Source: JAAELZ01 sp965209105 (GTDB lineage Bacteria > Pseudomonadota > Gammaproteobacteria > Arenicellales > Poriferihabitantaceae). From it: 64,000 nt of DNA. Position numbers and translations under genes: made by a program. The notes below the pieces were generated by a model that saw nothing but the letters and a program-made list of their open reading frames with translations, searched no databases and had not been told where the DNA came from. Shown here in pieces: positions 44,054-53,390 of the stretch (positions within the stretch are counted from its first letter, which is position 1; every line of letters begins with the position of its first letter). The DNA is taken from assembly GCA_965209105.1 (NCBI GenBank), contig CBDBQB010000032.1, forward strand, positions 1 to 64,000, read 5' to 3'.

Positions 44054-44401
44054 ATGACATCAAGACCCTATTTCATTGGAAAGTACAAGGCAGCATTCCT
44101 ACTGCCTCTGGGAGCACAAAAAACATTAGGCGAAGAAGGCTGGGTGTTTGTTAGTAAGAAAGACATTAGTTCTGACACACTTGATATAGTAATTCAGTTG
44201 TTAGAGCTTGTACTTGAAGAGAGTTATTTAGGAATGGCGCGCTATGTAGGTAATAACTTACAAGCGACAGTCGTGTACGATGATGAAGATGGAATCGAAC
44301 ATGTCGATTTTCAAATGTACGATGATGCCCAAAAATTATTGGAGTCGACATTCATATCTAATAACTTGAACAGTAGTTGCGAATTGTTTTTCCCCAGTTA
44401 A
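44054..44401 (+). CDS. Candidate immunity protein for the RHS toxin
   Basis: This 115-aa small acidic protein (MTSRPYFIGKYKAAFLLPLG, DIVIQLLELVLEESYLG, YDDEDGIEHVDFQ) begins 4 bp after the toxin stop. Position, size and acidity fit an immunity protein, but no family is recognised. The frame extends upstream over the toxin to 43976; the ATG at 44054 is preferred because the upstream part is only toxin-overlapping frame. No nuclease or signal motifs are seen. Confidence 0.6.
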   Translation: MTSRPYFIGKYKAAFLLPLGAQKTLGEEGWVFVSKKDISSDTLDIVIQLLELVLEESYLGMARYVGNNLQATVVYDDEDGIEHVDFQMYDDAQKLLESTFISNNLNSSCELFFPS

Positions 44402-44529
44402 TTGTTAACAAAATAAAGGGGCATGTTCCCAAAATTAATGATACCCACTAGCCTCTTTCTGGGGCAGCCCAATGTGGCAAAGGATTAGCCGGTGTAATCA
44501 ACGGCACACCCACACCGATTCATATAAAT

Positions 44530-44538
44530 TGCTATACT
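44530..44538 (+). promoter_or_regulatory. Extended -10 promoter candidate
   Basis: TGC-TATACT fits TGnTATAAT and lies 34 bp before the zinc-ribbon ATG at 44572. An equal TGC-TATACT lies before the gene at 46408. Confidence 0.45.
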
Positions 44539-44571
44539 CATGCGCTCAATTAATTCAAAACGAGGTATAGC

Positions 44572-44766
44572 ATGGCAACTTATCAATGTGACATTTGTGG
44601 AATGAGTGTCAATGCAAGCTGTGGTAAATGTGATGCGCCCCTTGAAAAGGGTATGCTGCAATTAGACGACGGCAGCGAAGTCCAAGTTTCGGAATGTCCC
44701 AATGGCCACGGTAAAATAAAATCACCACTTTGTTGTGGTCAGGACATGGTTTGTCAAATAGAGTAG
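44572..44766 (+). CDS. Small zinc-ribbon-like protein
   Basis: This 64-aa protein has Cys pairs CDIC (about residues 6-9), CGKC (17-20), and later CPNGHG and CCGQDMVC. The spacing suggests one or two zinc or iron sites. Its family is common in bacteria but has no known function. GAGG lies a few bases before the ATG. It stands alone between the toxin locus and the rhomboid gene. Confidence 0.75.
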   Translation: MATYQCDICGMSVNASCGKCDAPLEKGMLQLDDGSEVQVSECPNGHGKIKSPLCCGQDMVCQIE

Positions 44767-44891
44767 GATTTAAAACGCACACCGCGCAATTGGCTATACG
44801 CTTCCCGACGCATTCGGTCGCGACCTAATCACAAAAGAACAAACCCACAAGCGATACTTGGAATAACCGTAAACGAGTCCACTAATTGGGT

Positions 44892-45785
44892 ATGGCTTTG
44901 TTTGCACTTTTCCACACCTCCGAGCCCGCGCAATGCCGCGAATTCGGTCTCGTGCTGGATGCCGTTGGCATTGACAGCCAAATCACCGAATTGGAATCCA
45001 GATATTACTTGCTCGTAGAAGAACAGATCGCTGATCTAGCCTATACCCAATTAAATGCCTATGTGGTGGAAAACGCACCCGAGGAACACGTCAGCCGCCC
45101 CCTGCTTTCGCTGTCTAAAGGCTATATTGGCGCTTATATTTACAGCCTTGTTTTAGTCCTCGTTGCAATACTTTCAAACAACTTTGCCTTTGGGATAGAT
45201 TGGCAGCAAGCCGGCATCGCAGATTCATTTCATATCGAAGATGGGCAGTGGTGGCGTAACTTCACCGCGCTGAGCTTGCATGCCGATTCATCTCATCTAA
45301 TAGGGAATATTGGTTTCGGTATTATATTTGGATTACTGGTTTCGCAGCATATTGGCGGTGCCGCGGCTTGGCTATCTATCATTTTAGCGGGCGCGATGGG
45401 CAATGCGCTCAACGCATTATTACATACGACATTGCATCAATCGATTGGCGCTTCGACCATGGTATTTTCCGCCTTAGGTATGCTGGGCGTGTTCGCCTTA
45501 AATGCTAAACGTGTATACCCCGAGCGCGGCATTCGACGATGGCTTCCATTGTTAAGTACCGCCGCATTGCTGGTCTTTGTCGGCACTTCTGGCGAGCGCA
45601 CAGACATCTTGGCACACCTTACGGGTTATGCTTGTGGTTGTTTGGTTGCGCTATTTTGGCTTAACTTCGGAAAGCCTCAATTGACAAATGCCAAGCACCG
45701 CATTATCTTTTCCGGCTTGAGTTTCCTTATTATCATCGGTGCATGGGCATTCGCAATCGCCCATTCAAGCGCTGTCACGGCCTAA
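44892..45785 (+). CDS. Rhomboid-family intramembrane serine protease
   Basis: This 297-aa protease has the catalytic Ser in GASTMVFSALG (S188) and His in DILAHLTGYACG (H242), with the oxyanion-hole HLIGN segment (about residues 135-139). Six or so membrane helices run from about 80 to 290. The first ~65 residues are a cytosolic domain (LFALFHTSEPAQCREF... YYLLVEEQIADLAY) like DUF2007. Rhomboids cleave membrane proteins within helices; the substrate is unknown. A TTG at 44886 would add two residues; the ATG at 44892 is chosen. Confidence 0.88.
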   Translation: MALFALFHTSEPAQCREFGLVLDAVGIDSQITELESRYYLLVEEQIADLAYTQLNAYVVENAPEEHVSRPLLSLSKGYIGAYIYSLVLVLVAILSNNFAFGIDWQQAGIADSFHIEDGQWWRNFTALSLHADSSHLIGNIGFGIIFGLLVSQHIGGAAAWLSIILAGAMGNALNALLHTTLHQSIGASTMVFSALGMLGVFALNAKRVYPERGIRRWLPLLSTAALLVFVGTSGERTDILAHLTGYACGCLVALFWLNFGKPQLTNAKHRIIFSGLSFLIIIGAWAFAIAHSSAVTA

Positions 45786-45820
45786 ACATTCAACTTAGCC
45801 CATAACATACTGACACAACC

Positions 45821-46261
45821 ATGAAAATACTGATCAGTTTATTTGTGGTATTCCACTTTATTCACGTCGCCAATGCTGAACACTTTAATCAACAGTCCGC
45901 ACTCGATCAGTTGCTGAGCACGCTACAATGCGAGAATTGCGATTTGAGTGACACGGATTTATCTGATCAGATCCTTATCGATGCAAATTTGGCAGGAGCC
46001 AACTTAAGTGGCGCAAATTTATCAGGCACCAATTTACGCGGTGCGAATTTACAAGGTGCCATCCTGCGGGATGTCGATTTATCCGATACGGCACTGGGTG
46101 GCGCTAACCTCAGAGATGCCGATCTGTCCGACACGGATATTGACGAGGTGTTGGAGTACATTGAAATCATGGGTACCCAATTCGAAGGTGCTCGATTTAA
46201 ACACGGCATTATTTGTGGATCGGCTCCCGAAAAAGGTGGCTGGGGATGTCAACAACCTTAA
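45821..46261 (+). CDS. Exported pentapeptide-repeat protein
   Basis: This 146-aa protein has a signal peptide (ILISLFVVFHFIHVANA, cleaved about residue 19), then a short region with CENC and about 14 pentapeptide units of the A(D/N)LxX type (LIDANLAGANLSGANLSGTN and so on). It ends with a Cys-containing tail. It would fold into a right-handed beta helix in the periplasm. The function is unknown; cytosolic members mimic DNA, but a signal peptide argues against that here. Confidence 0.85.
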   Translation: MKILISLFVVFHFIHVANAEHFNQQSALDQLLSTLQCENCDLSDTDLSDQILIDANLAGANLSGANLSGTNLRGANLQGAILRDVDLSDTALGGANLRDADLSDTDIDEVLEYIEIMGTQFEGARFKHGIICGSAPEKGGWGCQQP

Positions 46262-46355
46262 GGTCTGTCAATTATTTAGGACTTTATTGTTCTCCCGTGC
46301 TTAAACCACTTGGAACTGAAGGTGCATATCACCAGATGAAGCCTAATCACCAAAC

Positions 46356-46364
46356 TGCTATACT
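46356..46364 (+). promoter_or_regulatory. Extended -10 promoter candidate
   Basis: TGC-TATACT, 43 bp before the GTG start of the Calx-beta/DUF11 gene. There is no clear -35, as usual for extended -10 promoters. Confidence 0.45.
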
Positions 46365-46407
46365 TTTCCGTTCATCTTTGTTTTTGGGGTCTTCAAAGGA
46401 ATAAACT

Positions 46408-47547
46408 GTGCAGAATCGCACCATAAAATATTCGGGTCTCCTGGCTTCACTTTTGCTGGCCTCCACGCTGACTCATGCTCAGCGTTACACCCCACCAGGG
46501 CTGTGTAATTTAAATAATAATTCGAATTTCGAGAGCCTAACACTGCCCATCGCTATCGGGGGTGATTATCCTTCGGGCAGCAACCAATCAATTAATCTGG
46601 TGGTTGGCGATACTCAATCCCCCGGCAACCCTCAGTCCTTTACGGGAGATTTAGAAAATTTTGTTGTTTTCCTCGATACCGACGCAGACGGTGACGGTGA
46701 GAATTCCGGGGCTGGATCTTGCAACTACAACCGAGGCGCGGCGCCCGCCGGTTGTAATACCAATGTCAATGTTGCGATCCCAACGGTCAGCCATGACACC
46801 ACCTTCAGGGGGCGAGTCATGCTGAGCTACAACAACACTGCGCCAGCAAACGGTTGTGGAAATAACGGATTTGGCGATTTCGAAGATTTCTTGATCGTCG
46901 CCAACGTGCAAGAAACCATCACCATAGAAGATGTTTCTGGCGCTGAGGATGATGGCCTGATCACCCTAACGGCCACCCTGTCCCACGATGTCAGAGACGC
47001 CGGTGGTTTGGCAGCTTTTAGTGTCCAATATACGCTGAACGATGGCACGGCAACCCTTGCTGACAGCGATTACGTCGGTGCAACGGGCACACTAAACTTC
47101 ACAGGCTTTGCGGGTGAGACTGTTATGTTTACTGTTATGCCCGTGGCCGATACCACCGAAGAAAGTGATGAGACACTTTCCGTTAGCTTTTTAAACCTAA
47201 GTAACACCACGCATGGCATCGACATTTCTGATACCGCCACGGTCACGATCCTCAACGATGACGAGGAAGTGGATTTAGCGGTCGAAAAAACTGTCAGCGA
47301 TGAAAACCCCAATATCGGTGATATGGTGACCTTTACCTTAAGCGTCAGCAATACGGGGCCATCTGACGCGACCAATGCAAGCACTCAAGATATCGTTCCA
47401 GCGGGTTTCGGTAGTGTCACACCGCTCAGCTGGCCAGCAGGCAGCTTACTGTCTGCTGTGGGCAATACCGTGGATTGGACGGTGATTGATGTGCCCGCCG
47501 GAAACACGGTAATGGCAACTTTTACAGCCGTGGTCTTAGCACCCTAA
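46408..47547 (+). CDS. Secreted protein with Calx-beta and DUF11-like domains
   Basis: This 379-aa protein starts at a GTG with AAAGGA upstream. Signal peptide: LLASLLLASTLTHA. The first ~170 residues hold an N-terminal domain with acidic Asp turns (DTDADGDGE) that may bind calcium. Residues about 175-290 form a Calx-beta domain (SVQYTLNDGTATLADSDYVG ... ETLSVSF... VTILNDDE). Residues about 292-378 are a DUF11 domain (DLAVEKTVSDENPNIGDMVT). Such proteins are cell-surface or secreted adhesins. The end lacks a sorting signal. Confidence 0.85.
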   Translation: MQNRTIKYSGLLASLLLASTLTHAQRYTPPGLCNLNNNSNFESLTLPIAIGGDYPSGSNQSINLVVGDTQSPGNPQSFTGDLENFVVFLDTDADGDGENSGAGSCNYNRGAAPAGCNTNVNVAIPTVSHDTTFRGRVMLSYNNTAPANGCGNNGFGDFEDFLIVANVQETITIEDVSGAEDDGLITLTATLSHDVRDAGGLAAFSVQYTLNDGTATLADSDYVGATGTLNFTGFAGETVMFTVMPVADTTEESDETLSVSFLNLSNTTHGIDISDTATVTILNDDEEVDLAVEKTVSDENPNIGDMVTFTLSVSNTGPSDATNASTQDIVPAGFGSVTPLSWPAGSLLSAVGNTVDWTVIDVPAGNTVMATFTAVVLAP

Positions 47548-47622
47548 CTGGGCGAGCCGCCTGATTTCTTTAGGTGGCTACATTGAAAACGACTTAGCTC
47601 ATTACAGCCCTATTCCTGCAAC

Positions 47623-48387
47623 TTAAAGACCAATAAAGGCTCGTCCTTCTGATTTCAACCAATCTCGACGTTGCGAGTACTCCGGACAATAACTTGCGAC
47701 TTGCGCCCAAAAGGTAGGGGAATGATTAAAGTGTTTCAGATGGCATAGCTCGTGAATAATGACGTAATCAATCACCTCGGCGGGCGCCATGACAAGTTTC
47801 CAATTTAGCTGGATCAAACCGTCATACCGGCAACTGCCCCAACGGGCAGTGTAGGTTTTTATTTGGTGGCCTGAACCAAGCAACCCCGTTTGCTCTGAGA
47901 GGATGTTTAGGCGTTGAGGTAAAATTTCATTCGCCTGCTCGCGCAGCCATTTTTTAAGTCGCCGATTAAGTTGTTCTGCGTTCAAGGGCAGGCGCGTCGT
48001 AACGTTAAGTACGCCAGGCAAACGTGCGATACGATTCCTACGGCCAACTTGCGAGTGAACTGACAGTACCTCACCCATCCAAACCAACCGCTTCTCTAGA
48101 GGTTCAATCTGGAGCGCAGATAAGGTTTTCGCGTGTTCAATTTGTTTGTCGATCCATCCCCGCTTTGATTCAACAAACTGACGTGTTTCTCGCAATGAAG
48201 TTCGTTGAGGCGTCATCACAATAATCCCGCCCTGCCGGTCTATCCTTAGCGCCAAACTGCGGCGTCGCCGGATCGACTGACGCCACTGAACTGGCCGACC
48301 ACCCACTTGAATAATTTTGGCCTGCGTCGTTGCTTGAATATTATTTTGACCGCCCAAAATGGCGTTAGCCCAACGTTGGCCTAGCAT
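47623..48387 (-). CDS. YgjP/DUF45-type metal-dependent peptidase-like protein
   Basis: This 254-aa protein has the zinc-binding HELCHLKHFNHSPTFW near residues 212-227, with the preceding WGSCRYDGLIQLNWKLVMAP block typical of YgjP/DUF45 (M48-like). The N-terminal half has a conserved RRRSLALRIDRQGGIIV. No signal or membrane segment is seen, so it is cytosolic. The activity of the family is not settled. Confidence 0.88.
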   Translation of the reverse strand: MLGQRWANAILGGQNNIQATTQAKIIQVGGRPVQWRQSIRRRRSLALRIDRQGGIIVMTPQRTSLRETRQFVESKRGWIDKQIEHAKTLSALQIEPLEKRLVWMGEVLSVHSQVGRRNRIARLPGVLNVTTRLPLNAEQLNRRLKKWLREQANEILPQRLNILSEQTGLLGSGHQIKTYTARWGSCRYDGLIQLNWKLVMAPAEVIDYVIIHELCHLKHFNHSPTFWAQVASYCPEYSQRRDWLKSEGRAFIGL

Positions 48388-48416
48388 AAAATAAGCCCCA
48401 ACCGATTCAAGATCAA

Positions 48417-48821
48417 CTACTGCGCCTCACAATACCAAGATTGGATCACTTGATCACCCGCTTGAGGTTTCCATTCTGAGCCGGGATATAACTTGTCTTG
48501 TGGGACGGTTTCATCAAAATCAACTTTGCGATATTGCTTACCTTCCCACAAGGCCGGCGCAATCGTACCTATTTTGCAATCATCTTCTGTGTATAAACTG
48601 CACCAAGCAAAGCCGATTTGTGCAAAACGATAAACAGGTCGGCTGCGAAATAAATTATGACAGCCCGATTTTTCCGCCGCACTTCCCAGCACGATACGAG
48701 ACTGCTGATCCTTCTTGTTTATTTTATACATACGCGCATTACCACTCGCCACACACAGCGTCGGCCATACGAATAGCGAAATGATCAGTGTTAAATGCTT
48801 AACCCTCACACTCGAGTTCAT
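48417..48821 (-). CDS. Hypothetical exported cysteine-containing protein
   Basis: This 134-aa protein has a signal peptide (LTLIISLFVWPTLCVASG). Mature residues include several cysteines (KSGCHN, AWCSLYTEDDC, SWYC) likely to form disulfides. I recognise no family. An ATG at 48821 is used; a GTG two codons earlier is equally possible. It lies between the YgjP gene and the LOG gene on the same strand with gaps of about 30 bp. Confidence 0.65.
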   Translation of the reverse strand: MNSSVRVKHLTLIISLFVWPTLCVASGNARMYKINKKDQQSRIVLGSAAEKSGCHNLFRSRPVYRFAQIGFAWCSLYTEDDCKIGTIAPALWEGKQYRKVDFDETVPQDKLYPGSEWKPQAGDQVIQSWYCEAQ

Positions 48822-48849
48822 TCCCACTCAACCAATGCCAATAGTGGCG

Positions 48850-49581
48850 TCACAAAGGCAAACCGAAATTAGCTTGTGCATCCGGACGATGAAACCCGCG
48901 CTCGGCATAAAAATCAAAAATAGCTTCACAGATTTCCGCTGGTGTATCCAATACCTGAATCAAGTCTAGATCATGCGCAGCTATCGTGCCCTCTTCAACC
49001 AAGGTGTTTTTAAAAAAGTCTAGCATACCTTTCCAGAAATCAGACTGCACCAATATCACAGGGATCGCGGGCGTCTTATCCGTTTGAATCAGGGTTAAAC
49101 ATTCAATGACTTCATCTAGCGTACCAAAGCCGCCGGGCATGACAATATAGGCTGCAGAATAATTGATAAACATCATTTTACGGACAAAAAAATGATGAAA
49201 ATTAACACTAACGTCTTGATATTCATTGGGTGTCTCACCCTTGCCCGGTAGAATAATATTCAAGCCAATGCTGGGTGATTTGCCTTTCTGAGCGCCTTTG
49301 TTCGCCGCTTCCATAATACCCGGGCCGCCTCCACTGATAATAGAGAAACCACTGTCTGATAAACGCGTCGCTATTTCTTCAGTCAACGCATAATAAGGGT
49401 GGTCAGATGGCGTACGCGCCGAGCCAAATATGCTAACCGCAGGATGGACATGCGCCATCTTGTCGAAGCCTTCAACAAACTCCCCCATCACCTGAAATAT
49501 CTTCCAAGATTCTCGGTTGAGGGTCGCTGAAGGCGACCCCGGCCAGTTCTCAAAATTTTTGCTCTTACTGGGTTTGTGCAT
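48850..49581 (-). CDS. LOG-family protein (nucleoside 5'-monophosphate phosphoribohydrolase type)
   Basis: This 243-aa protein has GGGPGIMEAANKGA (about 84-97) and PGGFGTLDEVIE (about 148-159), the two motifs of the LOG/TIGR00730 family, with the sugar-binding Arg/Glu set. Members cleave nucleoside monophosphates to free the base and ribose phosphate; some are involved in nucleotide recycling. It has an N-terminal extension beyond the core. It is divergent from polA. Confidence 0.88.
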   Translation of the reverse strand: MHKPSKSKNFENWPGSPSATLNRESWKIFQVMGEFVEGFDKMAHVHPAVSIFGSARTPSDHPYYALTEEIATRLSDSGFSIISGGGPGIMEAANKGAQKGKSPSIGLNIILPGKGETPNEYQDVSVNFHHFFVRKMMFINYSAAYIVMPGGFGTLDEVIECLTLIQTDKTPAIPVILVQSDFWKGMLDFFKNTLVEEGTIAAHDLDLIQVLDTPAEICEAIFDFYAERGFHRPDAQANFGLPL

Positions 49582-49688
49582 ATTTATAGGCTAGTGATGA
49601 TCCGCTTCGCGTCCGCACCGCGATCTGCGGTAATATCCGTCTATTGTAAATCATCGGCAAGCCACCCGATCAATTAAAGAAAATATTC

Positions 49689-52406
49689 ATGTCTAAACAA
49701 CAGCTCATATTAGTCGATGGTTCCTCCTTTTTGTTTCGTGCCTATCATGCCATGCCTGATTTGCAAACGCCTAGCGGTCAGCTAACTGGGGCCGTTTATG
49801 GCGTCACCAATATGTTGCGACGCTTGATCAAGGAATGCGACCCCGAGCTGATCGCCATTGTTTATGATGCAAAAGGCAAAACGTTTCGGCACGAAATGTA
49901 CGATCTATACAAAGCCAACCGCCCTCCTGCCCCGCCCGAATTGGTCACTCAAATCCAATACGTCCACGACATTACCCGCGCCATGGGATTGCCCCTCATC
50001 TGCGAGACGGGCGTTGAAGCTGATGACGTGATCGGCACGCTGGCGGCAGAGGCCAGCGCGAAAAAGATAGATGTTTTGATCGTCACGGGTGATAAAGATA
50101 TGGCGCAATTGGTGAACGAGCATGTCACCTTGATCGATACGATGAAGGATCAAACCTTAGACGTAGACGGCGTGTTTAAGAAGTTTGGTGTTCGGCCCAA
50201 TCAAATTATTGACTATCTCGCGTTGATGGGCGACACCTCAGACAATATACCGGGCGTGCCCAAAGTAGGCCCCAAAACCGCCGCCAAATGGTTGGCTGCC
50301 TACGATACGATTGATAATCTCGTTCAGCACGCCGACGAAATTGGCGGTAAAGTCGGCGAAAGTTTGCGTGAGCATTTAGAGCAACTCCCCCTTTCGCGTG
50401 ATTTGACAACCATCAAGCTTGATGTCCCGCTTGAAGAGAACTGCGAGACCTTGCGCTTTACTGACCCTGACCGCGATGCACTCGCCAAGCTTTATAAGGA
50501 ACTCGAATTTAATACTTGGGCGCGCGAACTGGCCGCTGACGAATCACATTGGTCGGATGACGTTGACGATGAGCCCGAACCGGTCGAGGCTGTTGATACC
50601 GACTATTCAACAATCTTGGATGAGGCGAGCCTTGATGCATGGATACACGATTTAAGCCATTGCGACTTATTTGCCATCGACACCGAAACCACTTCTATTG
50701 ACCCACAGCAAGCCCAGTTGGTGGGTTTGTCATTTTGTATTGAGGCAGGCAAAGCTGCCTATTTACCGCTCGCTCACAGCTATGCTGGCGTGCCCAAACA
50801 GCTGCCTTTCGACGCAACACTCGCGAAGTTAAAACCACTCTTAGAAGATGCTTCGCTTAAAAAAGTAGGGCAAAATCTAAAATACGATGCCATCGTACTG
50901 GCGCACCACGGTATAAATCTGCGAGGTGTTCGCTACGATACGATGTTGGAATCGTATGTCACAGAAGCTGGATTAACCCGTCACGATATGGACACGCTCG
51001 CGATGCGCCACCTCGACCATCAAACCATTTCCTTCAAGCAAATAGCGGGCACAGGCAAGAAGCAACTCACATTCGATCAAATTGACCTCGACCAAGCTTC
51101 GCCCTACGCTGCTGAAGACGCGGATATCACCCTGCGCTTGCATCACGCACTCATGCCTAAAATCGACGGCGAACCAAAGCTGGATGCATTGTTGATGCAA
51201 ATAGAGATGCCCTTGTTGCCTGTCCTAGCCCGCACTGAAACCAATGGGGTTTTGCTAGATGCCGCTTTGCTGGGCCAGCAAAGTATTGAGTTGGGCAGCA
51301 AACTCGACACCATCGAAAAAGCTTGTCATCGCGCGGCGGACGAGGTGTTTAATATTGCTTCACCGAAACAAATCCAAGCTATTTTGTATGACAAGCTGGG
51401 CTTGCCCGTATTAAAGAAAACTCCAAAAGGTCAGCCTTCAACCGCTGAAAGTGTGCTGCAAGATCTCGCCGGCGAAGGGCATACCCTACCGCAACTCATC
51501 CTGGAACATCGTAGCCTCGCCAAACTTAAATCGACCTATACCGACAAGTTGCCTAAGCTGATTAACCCGCGCACGGGTCGCGTACATACCTCCTATCATC
51601 AAGCCGTCGCGGCTACTGGGCGCTTATCCTCTAGCGATCCCAATTTACAAAATATACCGATTAGAAGCGAAGAAGGTCGGCGAATTCGCGAGGCCTTTAT
51701 CGCCGAACCGGGATATAAATTGCTCGCAGCGGATTACTCACAAATTGAACTGCGCCTGATGGCGCACTTATCCGAAGATGCGCGGCTGGTTCAAGCCTTT
51801 CAAGAGGGTCGAGACGTTCATAGCGCAACGGCGGCTGAAGTATTTGACGTGGAGCTTGATGCGGTCAACAGTGAGCAACGCCGCCGCGCCAAGGCGATCA
51901 ACTTCGGCTTAATATATGGCATGTCGGCGTTTGGTTTGGCGCGCCAACTCCGTATTGGTCGGGACGAAGCAGAAGCGTATATATCGCTATATTTTAATCG
52001 CTATCCGGGGGTTAAAAAATACATGGATGAGATGCGCAAAATTGCAGCCGACCAGGGTTATGTTGAAACGCTACATGGGCGGCGCTTATACCTGCCAGAA
52101 ATTAATTCACGTAATTACAACCGCCGTCAATATGCCGAGCGCACCGCCATCAATGCACCGATGCAAGGCTCTGCCGCAGACCTCATTAAGCTCGCGATGA
52201 TTAAGGTCGATCAATGGCTACAAGACGAAGCACCTGACACGCGCATGATTCTGCAAGTACATGATGAATTGGTGCTGGAAGTCCCCGAAGCTGAGCTCGC
52301 CTCAGCCGAAGAAAAAATAGTTGAACTGATGTCAGGCGTTGCCGATTTGAGAATTCCCCTTGAGGTTGATACCGGTACAGGCGATAACTGGAAGCAGGCG
52401 CATTAA
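49689..52406 (+). CDS. polA: DNA polymerase I
   Basis: PolA (905 aa) acts in DNA repair and primer removal. The 5'-3' exonuclease/FEN domain spans about 1-290 (LVDGSSFLFRAYHAM; GVEADDVIG), the 3'-5' exonuclease about 315-500 (FAIDTETTSIDPQQAQLVGL), and the polymerase from about 510 (RLSSSDPNLQNIP; motif A AADYSQIELRLMAHLSED; motif B RRRAKAINFGLIYGMSAFGL; motif C VHDELVLEVPE). The exonuclease residues D-x-E are intact, so all three activities are predicted. Confidence 0.97.
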   Translation: MSKQQLILVDGSSFLFRAYHAMPDLQTPSGQLTGAVYGVTNMLRRLIKECDPELIAIVYDAKGKTFRHEMYDLYKANRPPAPPELVTQIQYVHDITRAMGLPLICETGVEADDVIGTLAAEASAKKIDVLIVTGDKDMAQLVNEHVTLIDTMKDQTLDVDGVFKKFGVRPNQIIDYLALMGDTSDNIPGVPKVGPKTAAKWLAAYDTIDNLVQHADEIGGKVGESLREHLEQLPLSRDLTTIKLDVPLEENCETLRFTDPDRDALAKLYKELEFNTWARELAADESHWSDDVDDEPEPVEAVDTDYSTILDEASLDAWIHDLSHCDLFAIDTETTSIDPQQAQLVGLSFCIEAGKAAYLPLAHSYAGVPKQLPFDATLAKLKPLLEDASLKKVGQNLKYDAIVLAHHGINLRGVRYDTMLESYVTEAGLTRHDMDTLAMRHLDHQTISFKQIAGTGKKQLTFDQIDLDQASPYAAEDADITLRLHHALMPKIDGEPKLDALLMQIEMPLLPVLARTETNGVLLDAALLGQQSIELGSKLDTIEKACHRAADEVFNIASPKQIQAILYDKLGLPVLKKTPKGQPSTAESVLQDLAGEGHTLPQLILEHRSLAKLKSTYTDKLPKLINPRTGRVHTSYHQAVAATGRLSSSDPNLQNIPIRSEEGRRIREAFIAEPGYKLLAADYSQIELRLMAHLSEDARLVQAFQEGRDVHSATAAEVFDVELDAVNSEQRRRAKAINFGLIYGMSAFGLARQLRIGRDEAEAYISLYFNRYPGVKKYMDEMRKIAADQGYVETLHGRRLYLPEINSRNYNRRQYAERTAINAPMQGSAADLIKLAMIKVDQWLQDEAPDTRMILQVHDELVLEVPEAELASAEEKIVELMSGVADLRIPLEVDTGTGDNWKQAH

Positions 52407-52420
52407 GGCTGCGCTCGATT

Positions 52421-53326
52421 GTGACCAGATTGCCCACCATTCGCCAGTTACAATATTTATCCGCCTTACGTAAAACACTGCATTTTGGCAAGGCAGCTAA
52501 AAGCTGTTTTGTCTCACAATCCGCCTTTAGCACTGCAATCAAAGAACTGGAAACACAGCTGGATATTTCGCTGGTCGATCGCACCAATCGTAGTGTGGTG
52601 TTTACCCCCGCAGGTGAAGCGATTGAAACTCAGGGGCGACGTGCAATTTCTATCATCGACGAGTTGGTCGATTTAGCCAAGTCGGTCAGTGAGCCATTTT
52701 CTGGAGTGATGCGTTTGGGCATTATTCCCACCATCGCGCCTTACTTGCTGCCGAACTTACTGCCTGGGATCAAAAGCAATTACCCGAACTTACGCCTGTA
52801 TATACGCGAGGGCCAGTCTCAATCATTGTATGAACAACTCATCACTGGAGAACTTGATTTGGTATTGTATGCCCAGCCCTATGCCATGCCACATATCGAA
52901 TCTGTTGCCTTGGCAAATGATCGCTTTCATTTCGCTTATCACCAAGCCACCGCCATTAAAACACCGTTAACTAAGCGTGGGGAGGTGAACTTACGCGCAC
53001 TGAACCCCGAATCTTTATTATTACTCGAAGATGGGCATTGCCTGCGCGAGCACGCGCTGGCTTCGTGCAAACTGGATGATTTGAGCCGCGTCAGTCAATT
53101 TAGCGCCAATACCTTGCAAACGCTGGTGCAAATGGTCAACAGCGATTTAGGGGTCACCATATTGCCGGACATGGCCATGCAATTCCTTGACTTGGGCGCA
53201 ACGAACATTAAGACCGAGCCCCTGGCAAAAAAATATTATCGAACGATCGCCTTGGCTTGGCGAGAAGGCAGCTCTCGAGCAGAAGAGTTTAAATCTATCG
53301 CCACCACGATAGAGTCAGTTCTCTAG
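52421..53326 (+). CDS. oxyR: OxyR-type LysR-family redox regulator
   Basis: This 301-aa regulator has a LysR winged-helix DNA-binding domain (LHFGKAAKSCFVSQSAFSTA, about 20-40) and an effector domain with the peroxide-sensing cysteines C207 and C216 in LLEDGHCLREHALASC. Their spacing equals E. coli Cys199-Cys208. It likely senses H2O2 and controls catalase and peroxiredoxin genes. It starts at a GTG 14 bp after polA, so may be cotranscribed with it. The MsrAB system at 59802 is functionally related but not shown to be a target. Confidence 0.88.
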   Translation: MTRLPTIRQLQYLSALRKTLHFGKAAKSCFVSQSAFSTAIKELETQLDISLVDRTNRSVVFTPAGEAIETQGRRAISIIDELVDLAKSVSEPFSGVMRLGIIPTIAPYLLPNLLPGIKSNYPNLRLYIREGQSQSLYEQLITGELDLVLYAQPYAMPHIESVALANDRFHFAYHQATAIKTPLTKRGEVNLRALNPESLLLLEDGHCLREHALASCKLDDLSRVSQFSANTLQTLVQMVNSDLGVTILPDMAMQFLDLGATNIKTEPLAKKYYRTIALAWREGSSRAEEFKSIATTIESVL

Positions 53327-53390
53327 AATTCTGAATGAGCCACCTTTGTGGACATCCGCCTCATAAGCGCTGAACCTCTTTTATATTCAA

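Noticed and set aside
47557..47581. Hairpin AGCCGCCT...AGGTGGCT after the Calx-beta gene as a terminator
   Set aside because: It has a wobble pair and no T run afterwards, so a rho-independent terminator is not supported.
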